DNA of 64,000 nucleotides, from contig CAVSID010000003.1 of the NCBI GenBank assembly GCA_963727915.1, positions 62,001 through 126,000 on the forward strand. Direction: 5' to 3'. The stretch comes from CAWAND01 sp963727915 (GTDB lineage Bacteria > Chloroflexota > Anaerolineae > Anaerolineales > E44-bin32). The first letter of the stretch is position 1. Each line of letters begins with the position of its first letter. Of the stretch, positions 38,360 to 47,126 are shown piece by piece. The position numbers and the translations under genes are program-made. The notes beneath the pieces are model-generated. The model made no database searches. It was not told where the DNA came from and was given only the letters and a program-made list of their open reading frames with translations.

Positions 38360-39539
38360 ATGGGACACCGCTATGCCGTACTGGGAGCAGGTCGCCAGGG
38401 GACGGCCGCCGGCTATGATATGGCCCGCTTCGGGGACGCCGACAGCATATGGATGGCCGATGTGGACTCTGAACTTTCGTCCGCTTCCGCCTCTCGCATC
38501 AACCAGTTGACAGGCACCGATCTGGCTCGCGCCGTCACTTTGGATGCATCCGACACCAAGGCCGTGACGGATTTTCTAGGGAATGAGAAAATCGATGCCT
38601 TCTTGAGTGCTGTCCCCTATTTCTTCAACCTCGACCTTAGCCGAGCGGCCATCGAGGCGGGCGCTGGTATGACCGACCTTGGCGGCAACAGCGATATCGT
38701 CCTCAGCCAGCTTGACCTATCCGACAAAGCGGGCCAAGCGGGTGTGTCGATCATCCCGGATTGCGGTCAGGTGCCGGGGATGGGGACCTCCCTTGTCTTG
38801 TACGCCATGGAGCAGCTCGATCAAGCGCAGGATGTCTTCATGTGGGATTGCGGATTGCCCCAGGAACCCGAACCCCCCTGGAACTACCGCTTGACTTTCA
38901 ACATCGAGGGTCTGACCAACGAGTACTTTGGCGACTGCCTGTTCATCAGAGACGGCAAGCTGACTGGGGTTCCAGCGCTGACGGAACTTGAGGTGCTTGA
39001 CCTGCCCGAGCCCATCGGCAGGTTGGAAGGTTTCACAACCTCCGGAGGGATTCACCACCGCAGCCCGAACATTCGAGGGCCAGCTTCGGACTCTGCAAAA
39101 CAAGACCCTGCGCTACCCAGGCAACTTTGAATATCTCAAGACGATGGAACGGCTGGGACTGCTCGAGCTCAATCCGGTTACCGTCGACGGCCAGTCGGTG
39201 ATTCCCCGCCACCTGCTGCACACGCTCTGGGACCCGCAAATCAGGGCCACACCCGACACGCGCGACTTCATCCTGATCCGCCTCCTGGCCACTGGCACGA
39301 AAGGGGGCCTGCCCCACGAAGTGCACGTCGATCTTGTGCACTACTACGATGAGAAGTTGGGGTTCACCGCCATGGAGCAGGCTACGGGGTGGCATGCGGC
39401 CATCATGACCGAAGCCATCGCCATGGGTCGGGTACCGCCCGGCGCGGTGCCGGTGGAACGCGCGTTGTCAGGCAGTGATTTCGTTTCCGAGGCGGCTCGC
39501 CGAGGCTTCGACGTCCAGCTCAGGGTCCATCCCGCTTAG
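38360..39539 (+). CDS. Saccharopine dehydrogenase-like / L-lysine dehydrogenase-like oxidoreductase (one frameshift)
   Basis: About 393 residues. The Rossmann start is HRYAVLGAGRQGTAAGYDMA; then VTDFLGNEKIDAFLSAVPYF and IIPDCGQVPGMGTSLVLYAM, the conserved active-site region of lysine 6-dehydrogenase/saccharopine reductase proteins. A break near 39045 precedes RTFEGQLRTLQNKTLRYPGN and HEVHVDLVHYYDEKLGFTAM. It ends with a typical VPVERALSGSDFVSEAARRG. The substrate could be lysine, a carboxynorspermidine-like imine or another amino acid. No other lysine catabolism genes are near. A GGAGGGCAAGCAC ribosome site region precedes ATG 38360. Confidence 0.82.
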
Positions 39540-39693
39540 GCGGCACCCGCACGCCTAGTCGGCGGCATGTAAGCGGCATGTATATTGAAAGTTGTACGAC
39601 AGGGGCGGGATAGGGTTCACTTGTCGCCCTGCCAGGCGTTCCGTTTCATATCAGCCCGCAGTTCACATCGAGAACGCAGGAGGAGGTTGTCCA

Positions 39694-40692
39694 TTGCAGC
39701 TTCTTGTCTTGGGAGGCACGCGATTCCTTGGGCGCCACCTGGTGGAGGCGGCACAACGTGCAGGGCACGATGTAACGCTCTTCAATCGAGGCCGGACACA
39801 GCCCGAACTCTTTCCCGAACTGACCAAGCTTCGAGGCGATCGGGACGGGGACCTTTCTGCCCTCGAGTCCGGTCGATGGGATGCTGTCATCGATACCAGT
39901 GGCTACACCCCTTCGGCTGTCAGGGCCTCGGCTGAGACGCTATCCAGCCGGGCTGATCACTACACCTTCATTTCCACGATTTCTGTCTACCGAGAACCTC
40001 TTGTCAGAGGACAGGACGAGTCAGCGCCCCTTCACGAGCCACCGAAAGATGACACGGCGGACGTGGGGCCAGACACCTACGGCCCCCTGAAAGCCGGCGC
40101 CGAAGCGGCGCTTGCTCATGCCTTTGAAGGGACCACGCTCATCATCCGGCCCGGCTTGATCGTCGGCCCACATGATCCGACCGATCGTTTCACCTACTGG
40201 CCGTCGCGCCTGGCTCGCGGCGGCGAAGTGCTCGCACCTGGAAAGCCCGAGCGTCAGGTCCAATTCATCGATGTGCGCGATCTGGCCGACTGGTGTCTAG
40301 AGTTGGCCGAAGCCGGCATCGGGGGTGTGTTCAACGCCTCCGGTCCGAAACTCCGGATGTCCATGGCCCAGATGCTGCAGACAATAATGAAAGGCGTCCA
40401 AGGGGCAGCTCAGCTCACGTGGATTCCTGAAGACTACTTGCTCGATGCCGGAGTCCAACCGTGGACTGGCATCCCGTTGTGGCTGCCGGAAAGTCTCAAC
40501 GCCCTCTTGGAGGTATCGATTCAGGCGGCCCTCGACCACGGCCTCAACTTCCGCCCGCTGGCAGACACGGCCGCCGACACCCTGGCCTGGGACCATTCGC
40601 GGGGCACGTCGATTGTCAACGCTTTCGGGCTCAACCCAGCGCGCGAGCTAGCGCTTCTGGAGGCATGGCATGCGCGCAAGGGAGCCGGCTAG
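39694..40692 (+). CDS. NAD-dependent epimerase/dehydratase-like reductase (atypical SDR)
   Basis: 332 residues from TTG 39694, chosen because AGGAGG lies just upstream and the Rossmann motif LLVLGGTRFLGRHLVEAAQR begins at residue 3. It continues with HDVTLFNRGRTQPELFPELT, RWDAVIDTSGYTPSAVRASA, HYTFISTISVYREPLVRGQD, the YGPLKAGAE segment in place of YxxxK, and VQFIDVRDLADWCLELAEAG. This is the isoflavone-reductase-like/CSP41-like atypical SDR group, common in bacteria with unknown function. Frame intact. Confidence 0.83.
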   Translation: MQLLVLGGTRFLGRHLVEAAQRAGHDVTLFNRGRTQPELFPELTKLRGDRDGDLSALESGRWDAVIDTSGYTPSAVRASAETLSSRADHYTFISTISVYREPLVRGQDESAPLHEPPKDDTADVGPDTYGPLKAGAEAALAHAFEGTTLIIRPGLIVGPHDPTDRFTYWPSRLARGGEVLAPGKPERQVQFIDVRDLADWCLELAEAGIGGVFNASGPKLRMSMAQMLQTIMKGVQGAAQLTWIPEDYLLDAGVQPWTGIPLWLPESLNALLEVSIQAALDHGLNFRPLADTAADTLAWDHSRGTSIVNAFGLNPARELALLEAWHARKGAG

Positions 40693-40790
40693 GTCGCCTT
40701 CGCCGGCACCAATCTTATTCGCAGGCTTGTGATGCTGTCGCACCTGCTGTAAACTCCGAGCACCGGTGGGAGGCGCCTCTCCCCTTCAAT

Positions 40791-40808
40791 ATGTGAAATC
40801 TGTCACAA
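40791..40808. repeat. Dispersed palindrome ATGTGA-N6-TCACAA (copy 5)
   Basis: ATGTGAAATCTGTCACAA, one mismatch from perfect arms. It lies 31 bases before the first start candidate of the lytic transglycosylase gene, a position compatible with a CRP/FNR-like operator. Confidence 0.65.
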
Positions 40809-40838
40809 TCCGGCCTGGCAAATCAGCCTGGCTTTGTC

Positions 40839-42527
40839 TTGTTCCTCCTGCAGATCGACGCCGGCACGAGCCGGCCATCTAGGGTGCTATTGACCAATCC
40901 AGTTGCGCGGGCCCCATGGTTAGCGGGTTCGGCCAGGATCATCTTCCTGGTCCTGGTGTCGGCCGTCTTCTGCTTCACCTGGACCTCCACGGCAAGTGGG
41001 GCACCCTCCGACCCCGGAAGACATCAGGTGCTTAAGGTGGCCACCTCCGTGAACACGTGGTGGCTGACGGAATGGAAGGACAACCGAGTCGTCTGCGAGG
41101 TTTACGTCGATCACGACGGTCTTCCCACGCGCGATGAGATCCTGGAAGCCTGCGGGGCAGAAACCTACGACCAATGGATCACCACCCTCCCCTGCCCGGC
41201 CTCGGAGTCGTCGGGGGCATCGGCCAGCTGCAAGGGCCTCTATCTGCATTACGCCCACCGGGATGTCGTCCAGAAGCTGGTGAGCATCGATCTGCCCACC
41301 CCCACCGTCACATTGTCGTTGGAAGGATGTGACCCCAAGCCGCCGGTCAACCAGTGCGACGTGATCCCGCGTGTCATCTTGAAGGCTTACGAACCCCTGC
41401 CCAATGAACACATCATCCGCATTCGCGGCAGCCTCGACGGGGTCGCATTCACCTGCGAGAGCGACCGCTGTGTCCTCAATGTTGGGCCCACGCGGCCCGA
41501 GGGGTCCAGCCTGTATTTTTGGGCCGATTCGAGCTTTGGAGATTCGTCGGCGCACTTCGAAGCCGCGGTACGGATCACCTCGCCCCAGCCTTTGGGTTCG
41601 GCCGGTCAGACATGGTATGTGGACGTCCTGAGCAGCCAATGGGAGGGCGCTCCGCCGCCGGCGTGCTCCACAATCTGGGGCGCCTTCAAGCCCGCGGGCG
41701 GACCGCCAACCTGGCTATCTACACCGGAGACGCCGGCCGGACTGCGCTCTGACTTCCCCTACGCCTACCTGGCCGGAACCTTGATCCAAGAGGGCCTGAT
41801 CGATGCCGATGCTTGCCCTGACTCCGGTCTGCTGCCCAATGGAGCCGCCAATGCCTGCGGTGTTTCCGTCGGGCAGGTCGCCGTCAGTGCCTGGCAGAAC
41901 CGATTCGATCAATTGATCTTCGATGAGTCAACCGCGACCGGCATACCGGCGCAGCTAATGAAGCGGCTGTTCGCGCGTGAAAGCCAGTTCTGGCCGGGCA
42001 CCTACCACGACGAAAAGGAGATTGGCCTGGGGCAACTGACCGAGTCTGGCGCCGACACGACGCTGCTCTGGAATAGCTCCTTCTTCTCCCAGTTCTGCCC
42101 GCTGGTCCTCGACAGCGGTGCCTGCGCCCAGGGGTACGCCAGGCTCTTCCCCGGCGAGCAAGCACTCCTGCGTGGCGCGCTGACCGAGCAAGCCAATGCC
42201 GCCTGCAAAGATTGCAGCTCGGGCGTCGACCTTCAGAAAGCTGAGACCAGCGTGCAGGTCTTCGGGGCCACCCTGCTCGCCAACTGCCAGCAGGTCGGTT
42301 GGATGATTAGCAGTACGACTGAGGCCAGTCCGGGCGATGTTTCCAGCTACGAGGATTTGTGGCGGATGTCCCTTGCCAACTACAACGCCGGCCCCGGCTG
42401 CCTCAGCCGGGCGATAAACAGCGCGTGGCTGCGCGAGGGCAGGCTGGATTGGTCGACCGTGTCGAGTTACCTGGAGCCAGCCTGCCAGGCCTCGTTGGGG
42501 TATGTGGATTCGATCACCGGCGACTGA
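40839..42527 (+). CDS. Secreted lytic transglycosylase-like protein with a large N-terminal region
   Basis: Intact 562 residues. The N-terminal hydrophobic segment ARIIFLVLVSAVFCFTWTST (about residues 32-51) acts as a signal peptide or anchor. Residues 60-330 form a Cys-rich extracellular region (pairs in LPCPASES, ASCKG, EGCDPKPPVNQCDV, TCESDRCVL) that I do not recognise. The C-terminal third is a lysozyme-like SLT domain: GIPAQLMKRLFARESQFWPG with the catalytic Glu, EIGLGQLTESGADTTLLWN, and SLANYNAGPGCLSRAIN. It would cleave peptidoglycan or a related wall glycan. Start uncertain; ATG 40917 is possible. Confidence 0.85.
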   Translation: MFLLQIDAGTSRPSRVLLTNPVARAPWLAGSARIIFLVLVSAVFCFTWTSTASGAPSDPGRHQVLKVATSVNTWWLTEWKDNRVVCEVYVDHDGLPTRDEILEACGAETYDQWITTLPCPASESSGASASCKGLYLHYAHRDVVQKLVSIDLPTPTVTLSLEGCDPKPPVNQCDVIPRVILKAYEPLPNEHIIRIRGSLDGVAFTCESDRCVLNVGPTRPEGSSLYFWADSSFGDSSAHFEAAVRITSPQPLGSAGQTWYVDVLSSQWEGAPPPACSTIWGAFKPAGGPPTWLSTPETPAGLRSDFPYAYLAGTLIQEGLIDADACPDSGLLPNGAANACGVSVGQVAVSAWQNRFDQLIFDESTATGIPAQLMKRLFARESQFWPGTYHDEKEIGLGQLTESGADTTLLWNSSFFSQFCPLVLDSGACAQGYARLFPGEQALLRGALTEQANAACKDCSSGVDLQKAETSVQVFGATLLANCQQVGWMISSTTEASPGDVSSYEDLWRMSLANYNAGPGCLSRAINSAWLREGRLDWSTVSSYLEPACQASLGYVDSITGD

Positions 42528-42536
42528 AGGCGAGAG

Positions 42537-42929
42537 CTACCCCGGTACGGGAAGATACGACTCAATCGTCGTCTGCAGCCGGTCGAAGGAAAACGGCTTC
42601 TCCAGAAAGCCATCCGCACCGGCCGCAGCCGCAGCATCGTGGTCGGCTTCCATCACCATGGCGCTCACCACGATCGTCGGAATGGTCGCCCAGCAAGGGT
42701 CTGCACGCAGTTGCCGAACGAGATTGAGCCCGTCGACTTCGGGCATCATCACGTCCGTGAGCACCAGATCAGGGCGACGCCGAGCGATCTCTACCAGGGC
42801 ATCATCCACGCGGTAAGCGAGCCGAACCTGAAAGCCCGACCGCTTGAGCAATTCCTTCATGATGTCGCAGAACACCGGATCATCGTCGACAACCAGGATC
42901 GAGCGCCGCCTCTCGAAGACGGTATCCAT
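42537..42929 (-). CDS. Single-domain response regulator (receiver protein)
   Basis: 130 residues, receiver domain only. From ATG 42929 (GAGGTG upstream): RRSILVVDDDPVFCDIMKEL with the acidic pocket, LVLTDVMMPEVDGLNLVRQL with the phosphoacceptor Asp, IPTIVVSAMVMEADHDAAAA with the Ser/Thr switch, and GFLEKPFSFDRL with the Lys. No output domain. It diverges from the roadblock-domain gene across a 165-base gap. No histidine kinase is in the window, so the partner is encoded elsewhere. Confidence 0.92.
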   Translation of the reverse strand: MDTVFERRRSILVVDDDPVFCDIMKELLKRSGFQVRLAYRVDDALVEIARRRPDLVLTDVMMPEVDGLNLVRQLRADPCWATIPTIVVSAMVMEADHDAAAAAGADGFLEKPFSFDRLQTTIESYLPVPG

Positions 42930-43094
42930 GGGCACCTCACCCTTTGAGTCGGGCTACGGGAGGTAGATTGCAGAAAGCATGCCAACCCAGCCGGTCCAGC
43001 GTGAGCTGAACAGGTCTCCCCCCTTGTCAAAGGACTTCGAAGGGGCTACGCTTACCTATAGGCGACAAAGCGCGCGTTTGCCGAAAGGGCTGTC

Positions 43095-43481
43095 ATGACC
43101 ACACGCCAAGCCGAATTGGTCCGCATCCTCGAGCAATTGGCCGGGGAACTGCCAGATCCCGACTGGGTGGCTCTGGTGGACGACCAGGGTTTCGTGATGG
43201 CATGTGTTCCAGAAGATTTGGACGTGGATGAGGATCGCATCTCGGCCATGACGGCGGCTCTGGTTAGCATGGGTGAACGTGTGCTGGAAGAGGTCGAAGG
43301 CGGCGCACTGCGCTACGCCAACGTGGCGGGGTCCAAGCGCCAATACTTGGCTGTCGTCCTCACCGCCGACCGCCTTCTGTCAATTGGCCTGCGGCCCGGC
43401 GTGGCAGCCCAGGTGACCTTCCGGCCGCTGAGCCGATGGGTTCCCGAGCTACTTAAGGCCCTCCAGCGCCGCTATACCTGA
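43095..43481 (+). CDS. Roadblock/LC7-domain protein
   Basis: 128 residues. LVRILEQLAGELPDPDWVAL, VDDQGFVMACVPEDLDVDED, ISAMTAALVSMGERVLEEVE and YLAVVLTADRLLSIGLRPGV follow the alpha-beta-beta-alpha-beta pattern of bacterial MglB-like roadblock proteins, which act as scaffolds or GTPase-activating partners of small Ras-like GTPases. No GTPase gene is adjacent. The divergent receiver gene next door suggests a signalling link, by position only. A GAAAGGG ribosome site precedes ATG 43095. Confidence 0.85.
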   Translation: MTTRQAELVRILEQLAGELPDPDWVALVDDQGFVMACVPEDLDVDEDRISAMTAALVSMGERVLEEVEGGALRYANVAGSKRQYLAVVLTADRLLSIGLRPGVAAQVTFRPLSRWVPELLKALQRRYT

Positions 43482-43648
43482 GCCGTAGAGGGCCACCCCC
43501 GGGGCCTAGCTCGGCCGTCCGCTCGGGCGTCGAAGGCGTGGGGCCCGGCGTCTCGAAGCTTCCTCCCCCGATCACCTCGTGGTAACCTTTCTCCTCCACT
43601 GGCGATGGCGCCACACCCACCAGCGACCGATCCCGAAAGGCAGCCGAT

Positions 43649-43927
43649 ATGCCCGAAGAAGCCGCTCCAGAGTCCGAACCCCAGTCCGACGTTTCCGAAG
43701 GGCGCGATCCGGCACAAGTTGCCGAGCAGCTGGCTTCCTTCGAAACCCGGATACGAGCCGGAGAATTCGACGACGGCGGCTTCCACAGGGCGGTGAAACT
43801 GGAGCTTTTCCCCTTGCTCGGCGATGGCACACTCCAGCCGGATGCCTTCAACCACCTGGTCACCCTTTGGGCCATGCGCAACCATCCCTTCGATTGGCTC
43901 CTGAAGCCTTTTGGCCGCATGAACTGA
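43649..43927 (+). CDS. Small acidic hypothetical protein
   Basis: 92 residues, intact. The N-terminus is Glu/Pro/Ser-rich and probably disordered (PEEAAPESEPQSDVSEGRD). The rest is predicted helical: DPAQVAEQLASFETRIRAGE and AFNHLVTLWAMRNHPFDWLL. No known motif recognised. It follows the roadblock gene by 167 bases on the same strand. The frame bias and the GC-rich third positions support real coding. Confidence 0.55.
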   Translation: MPEEAAPESEPQSDVSEGRDPAQVAEQLASFETRIRAGEFDDGGFHRAVKLELFPLLGDGTLQPDAFNHLVTLWAMRNHPFDWLLKPFGRMN

Positions 43928-44006
43928 CCCCCACAAGGCCCTGAATTCCTCGCCCCTGGCCCGCATCAGCGGCACCATCCACTTAGTACCTCCTCCAGCG
44001 AGCAAT

Positions 44007-44024
44007 TTGTGATATTTGTCACAA
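44007..44024. repeat. Dispersed palindrome TTGTGA-N6-TCACAA (copy 6)
   Basis: TTGTGATATTTGTCACAA, perfect 6-bp arms, in the intergenic space 102 bases upstream of the thioredoxin-VKOR gene. Confidence 0.7.
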
Positions 44025-44125
44025 GTTGTTCGGACAAAGGTCTCGACCGAGACGTGGAGACGTGTCAGCCAGGGACACTCGCCATACAATCGAGACAACC
44101 TTCGGTCATCCCATGGAGTCCGCGC

Positions 44126-45179
44126 ATGCCCCGCTGGCTACAATTCGGTCTGGCTTTGACTCTGGCCGCGCTCGGAACGGCGTTCCAAGCCTCCGGCCCC
44201 ATCGTTCGCGCTCTGCTGTTCTACAGCCCCACCTGTCCCCACTGCCACTTCGTGATGACTGAGTCCCTGCCGCCGATCATGGCGCACTATCAGGACCAGC
44301 TCCAGATCGTGGCGGTGGACACGACGACATCCGACGGGCATCAACTCTACCAAGCCGCTATCCAAGCTCTGAATATCCCCGAAGACCGCCGCGGCGTTCC
44401 CACCATGATTGTCGGGTCGACGGTGATGGTGGGATCACTTGAGATCCCCGCCATGCTCCCCGATCTGGTGGAGACGGGACTGGCGAAGGGCGGTGTGGGT
44501 TGGCCAGATATCCCCGGCCTGGAGAACGCGCTGCCCCCGGGTCAGAACCTGACCCCAACGCAGCCTGCCCCCCAGCCGACCGGCGTGTGGGCCCGTTTCT
44601 CCCAGGATCTGGTCGGCAACAGCCTGGCCGTACTCATTTTGCTAACAGCGCTGGGCATGCTGGCCTGGACAGCCATCCGCGTGCGAGGACCACGCTCCAG
44701 GAAGCCTTCACAAGCGAGGCGCTCATTCTGGGATGGTTGGGGGGTTCCGCTGTTGAGCGCCGCCGGGGTCGGCATTTCGCTCTACCTGGCGTACATCGAA
44801 TCGACTGGCAGCCTGGCAGTCTGTGGTCCCGTTGGTGACTGCAATGCCGTTCAGCAAAGTGAATACGCCCGTCTGTTTGGCGTGGTCCCCATCGGCGTGT
44901 TGGGCGTGATAGGGTATGGCCTGATCCTGGCGATCCATTTCTACGGCCGGGATATCGACGGGGCAGGCCGCCGATCGGTCCGCCCTGGCACTGTTCGCTC
45001 TTACCGTCGTTGGCACAGCCTTCTCGGCCTACTTGACCTTCGTGGAGGCGTTTGTCATCGGCGCCGTCTGCGCCTGGTGCTTGTCGTCCGCCGTGCTGAT
45101 GACCCTGCTCCTCTACCTGGCCGTGCCGGCTGCCCTGCGCTCGTTTGCCCGAGGCCGTCCGCGACGAACATCGGCCTGA
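44126..45179 (+). CDS. Thioredoxin-like domain fused to vitamin K epoxide reductase (one frameshift)
   Basis: Disulfide-forming membrane enzyme of about 351 residues. After an N-terminal hydrophobic segment (LQFGLALTLAALGTAF) comes a thioredoxin-like domain with the redox site SPTCPHCHFVM and cis-Pro region GVPTMIVGSTVMVG. A transmembrane helix and four VKOR helices follow, with VCGPVGDCNAVQQSEYARLF (the loop Cys pair) and, after a break near 44960, VIGAVCAWCLSSAVLMTLLL (the CxxC that contacts quinone). Here the thioredoxin domain precedes VKOR; the well-known plant/cyanobacterial fusions have it after. It likely oxidises exported Cys-rich proteins such as the adjacent transglycosylase. Confidence 0.88.
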
Positions 45180-45241
45180 CCGCTGCCCTGGGAACCGCAA
45201 GTCGGCCCACTTCAGCTAGCCCGACAACTCGGTTCTTCGTC

Positions 45242-45285
45242 TTGTCAGTTTGCGCTTCTGGGCTTATAATTCGACGTTGATCGAA
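45242..45285 (+). promoter_or_regulatory. Strong promoter of the CPBP-SdpR-SdpI operon with an inverted repeat at the start site
   Basis: -35 TTGTCA (45242-45247), a 17-bp spacer and a consensus -10 TATAAT (45265-45270). The start region carries the inverted repeat TTCGA-N6-TCGAA (45270-45285), and a second pair, TGTCG-N7-CGACA, follows at 45294-45310. The encoded ArsR/SdpR-like repressor is the obvious candidate to bind one of them. Confidence 0.7.
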
Positions 45286-45324
45286 ATACAAATTGTCGGT
45301 GTTCACGACACGGAGACGTTAAAG

Positions 45325-46138
45325 ATGAGCGAAGCTGTTCCCGCTACCCAGAAGTCCCTCCCACTCCGACAGGCGACTGTCCTGGAAGGTTTTCGGGGTA
45401 CTAATGTTAGGCGGGCTGATCGGCTCAATTGCCGTCATGCCCTATGCGCTGGCATCCAATCCCAAGGCGTTGGAAGGACTGCCGATATCGGTCCCGCTGG
45501 CCTTGACCATCTCAGTTCTTCAGACTGTCATTCTGGTGGCCATCGCTTCCGGCCTGGGTTTGTGGTTGGGCCCGAGAGTCAACCTCGGTGCGCCGCGACT
45601 TCGCCAGTGGTTGGGCGGCGACCGGGAGGGCGCGCTGGCTTTGCTGAAACCGGCCGCCGTCCGTGCCGGCGTGGCCGGGGCCGTGGTTTCCGTCGTGATC
45701 GTCCTGCTCGACGTATTTGCCTTCCCCGGCACACTCCAGGCCCAAAGCGCTGGGTCGGCCGGTACGCCCACCTACTGGCAGGGGCTGCTCGCATCCCTTT
45801 ACGGCGGAATCAATGAAGAGCTGCTGCTGCGCCTGGGTGTTATGACGATCATCATCTGGCTCGGCGCCATGCTCATCAGGAAGCAGACACCTCCCGATGG
45901 CCTGTATTGGTTTGGCATCGTGATCAGCGCCGTCGCCTTCGGGTTGGGGCACCTCCCCGCCACTTCCCAGTCATTCACCATGACCGCCATGGTCGTCTTG
46001 CGGGCGGTCGTGCTAAATGGACTGGGCGGACTTGTCTTTGGCTGGTTCTACTGGCGCTACGGCTTGTTGTCAGCTATGGCGTCCCACTTCTCGGCGGATC
46101 TGGTGATCCATGTGATCGTTCCGCTTATCGGGGGCTGA
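45325..46138 (+). CDS. CPBP-family intramembrane metalloprotease (one frameshift)
   Basis: About 271 residues. ATG 45325 reads SEAVPATQKSLPLRQATVLE, breaks near 45385, then continues MLGGLIGSIAVMPYALASNP. Several membrane helices are evident. The CPBP (Abi/CAAX-processing-like) motifs are GGINEELLLRLGVMTIII (EExxxR), AFGLGHLPATSQ with the first His, and AMASHFSADLVIHVIVPLIG with the second. Such proteins process prenylated proteins or confer immunity to bacteriocins. It is followed 15 bases later by the SdpR-like gene, which favours the immunity role. Confidence 0.85.
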
Positions 46139-46153
46139 TTGGCAATAGATCGA

Positions 46154-46435
46154 ATGGCAGTCAACGAGATCCTCAAGGCGCTCTCTGACCCAACCCGCCG
46201 CGAGATCCTGCGCATTCTCAGATCACGCGATCTGGCGGCCGGGGAGATTGCGTCCAATTTCGATGCCAGCTGGCCGACGATCTCGCATCACCTTGGTGTG
46301 CTCAAGGATGCCAACCTGGTGTTGGTGGAGCGCAGGGGACAGAGCCTTATCTACTCGCAGAATGCCACCGTGCTTCAGGAAGCTCTGGCCGGACTCATGG
46401 GGTGGTTTGGAAAGAAGCAGGATCATGAAGACTGA
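46154..46435 (+). CDS. sdpR: ArsR-family autorepressor, SdpR-like
   Basis: 93 residues from ATG 46154 (an in-frame TTG at 46139 is a weaker alternative). Winged helix-turn-helix: MAVNEILKALSDPTRREILR, IASNFDASWPTISHHLGVLK (recognition helix), ANLVLVERRGQSLIYSQNAT (wing). It has no metal-binding ELCVC motif, which is typical of the SdpR subgroup. The stop overlaps the SdpI start by 11 bases. In Bacillus subtilis, SdpR represses sdpRI until SdpI titrates it at the membrane; the same arrangement is encoded here. Confidence 0.88.
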   Translation: MAVNEILKALSDPTRREILRILRSRDLAAGEIASNFDASWPTISHHLGVLKDANLVLVERRGQSLIYSQNATVLQEALAGLMGWFGKKQDHED

Positions 46436-47126
46436 TTGGCGCAAGGAATGGCTGCCTCTGGCTGCGATCGCAGTCAGCTTCGTCATCGCCGCCATCGTCT
46501 ACCAAAGAGTGCCCGACCCCATGCCCACCCACTGGAACGGGGCCGGGGTGCCCGACGGTTACGGCTCCCGCTTCGTGGGTGTTCTGCTCGTCCCACTGAT
46601 GTCTGTGGGGATTTATCTCATGTTCCTGGTGCTGCCGCGGATCGACCCTCGCCAGGCCAATTACGCACGTTTCTCAGACACGTATCGATTCTTCCGCAGC
46701 CTGATCATCCTGTTCCTTCTGTTCGTCTACGCTATCACGCTGGTGGCAGTATTTCAACCTGGATATCAGCTGAACAGCGCCTGGATGTTTGGCGGTGTGG
46801 GCTTTCTTTTGGCGGCCCTTGGCAATTACATGCCGCGTGTCAGGTCCAACTGGTTCGTCGGGATCCGAACGCCATGGACTCTGTCCAGCGAAGAGGTCTG
46901 GCGCGAGACGCACCGGCTGGGTGGCCGAGTCTTCGTGATCGGTGGCATCGTCATCGCCATCTCCGGTCTGCTCAAGCCCGAATGGAGCACCGCCATTGTG
47001 CTGATCGGCAGCCTGGCGCTTGCCATCATCCCGATCGCCTACTCGTATGTGCTGTTCAGGCGCGCCAAACGCGATGAGACGGAAGACGCCGGCCCGGGGG
47101 TCACTGGGGACAAGCCTCAGGACTAG
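46425..47126 (+). CDS. sdpI: SdpI-family immunity protein (DUF1648)
   Basis: 233-residue membrane protein. It starts WRKEWLPLAAIAVSFVIAAI, then YQRVPDPMPTHWNGAGVPDG, the DUF1648 signature. Further helices are VGVLLVPLMSVGIYLMFLVL, FFRSLIILFLLFVYAITLVA and FVIGGIVIAISGLLKPEWST. The conserved SdpI block is NYMPRVRSNWFVGIRTPWTL, then SEEVWRETHRLGGRVF. SdpI protects against the SdpC killing peptide and sequesters SdpR. No SdpC-like toxin or SdpAB gene is in the window. Frame intact; the stop overlaps the end of the convergent gene. Confidence 0.92.
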   Translation: MKTDWRKEWLPLAAIAVSFVIAAIVYQRVPDPMPTHWNGAGVPDGYGSRFVGVLLVPLMSVGIYLMFLVLPRIDPRQANYARFSDTYRFFRSLIILFLLFVYAITLVAVFQPGYQLNSAWMFGGVGFLLAALGNYMPRVRSNWFVGIRTPWTLSSEEVWRETHRLGGRVFVIGGIVIAISGLLKPEWSTAIVLIGSLALAIIPIAYSYVLFRRAKRDETEDAGPGVTGDKPQD

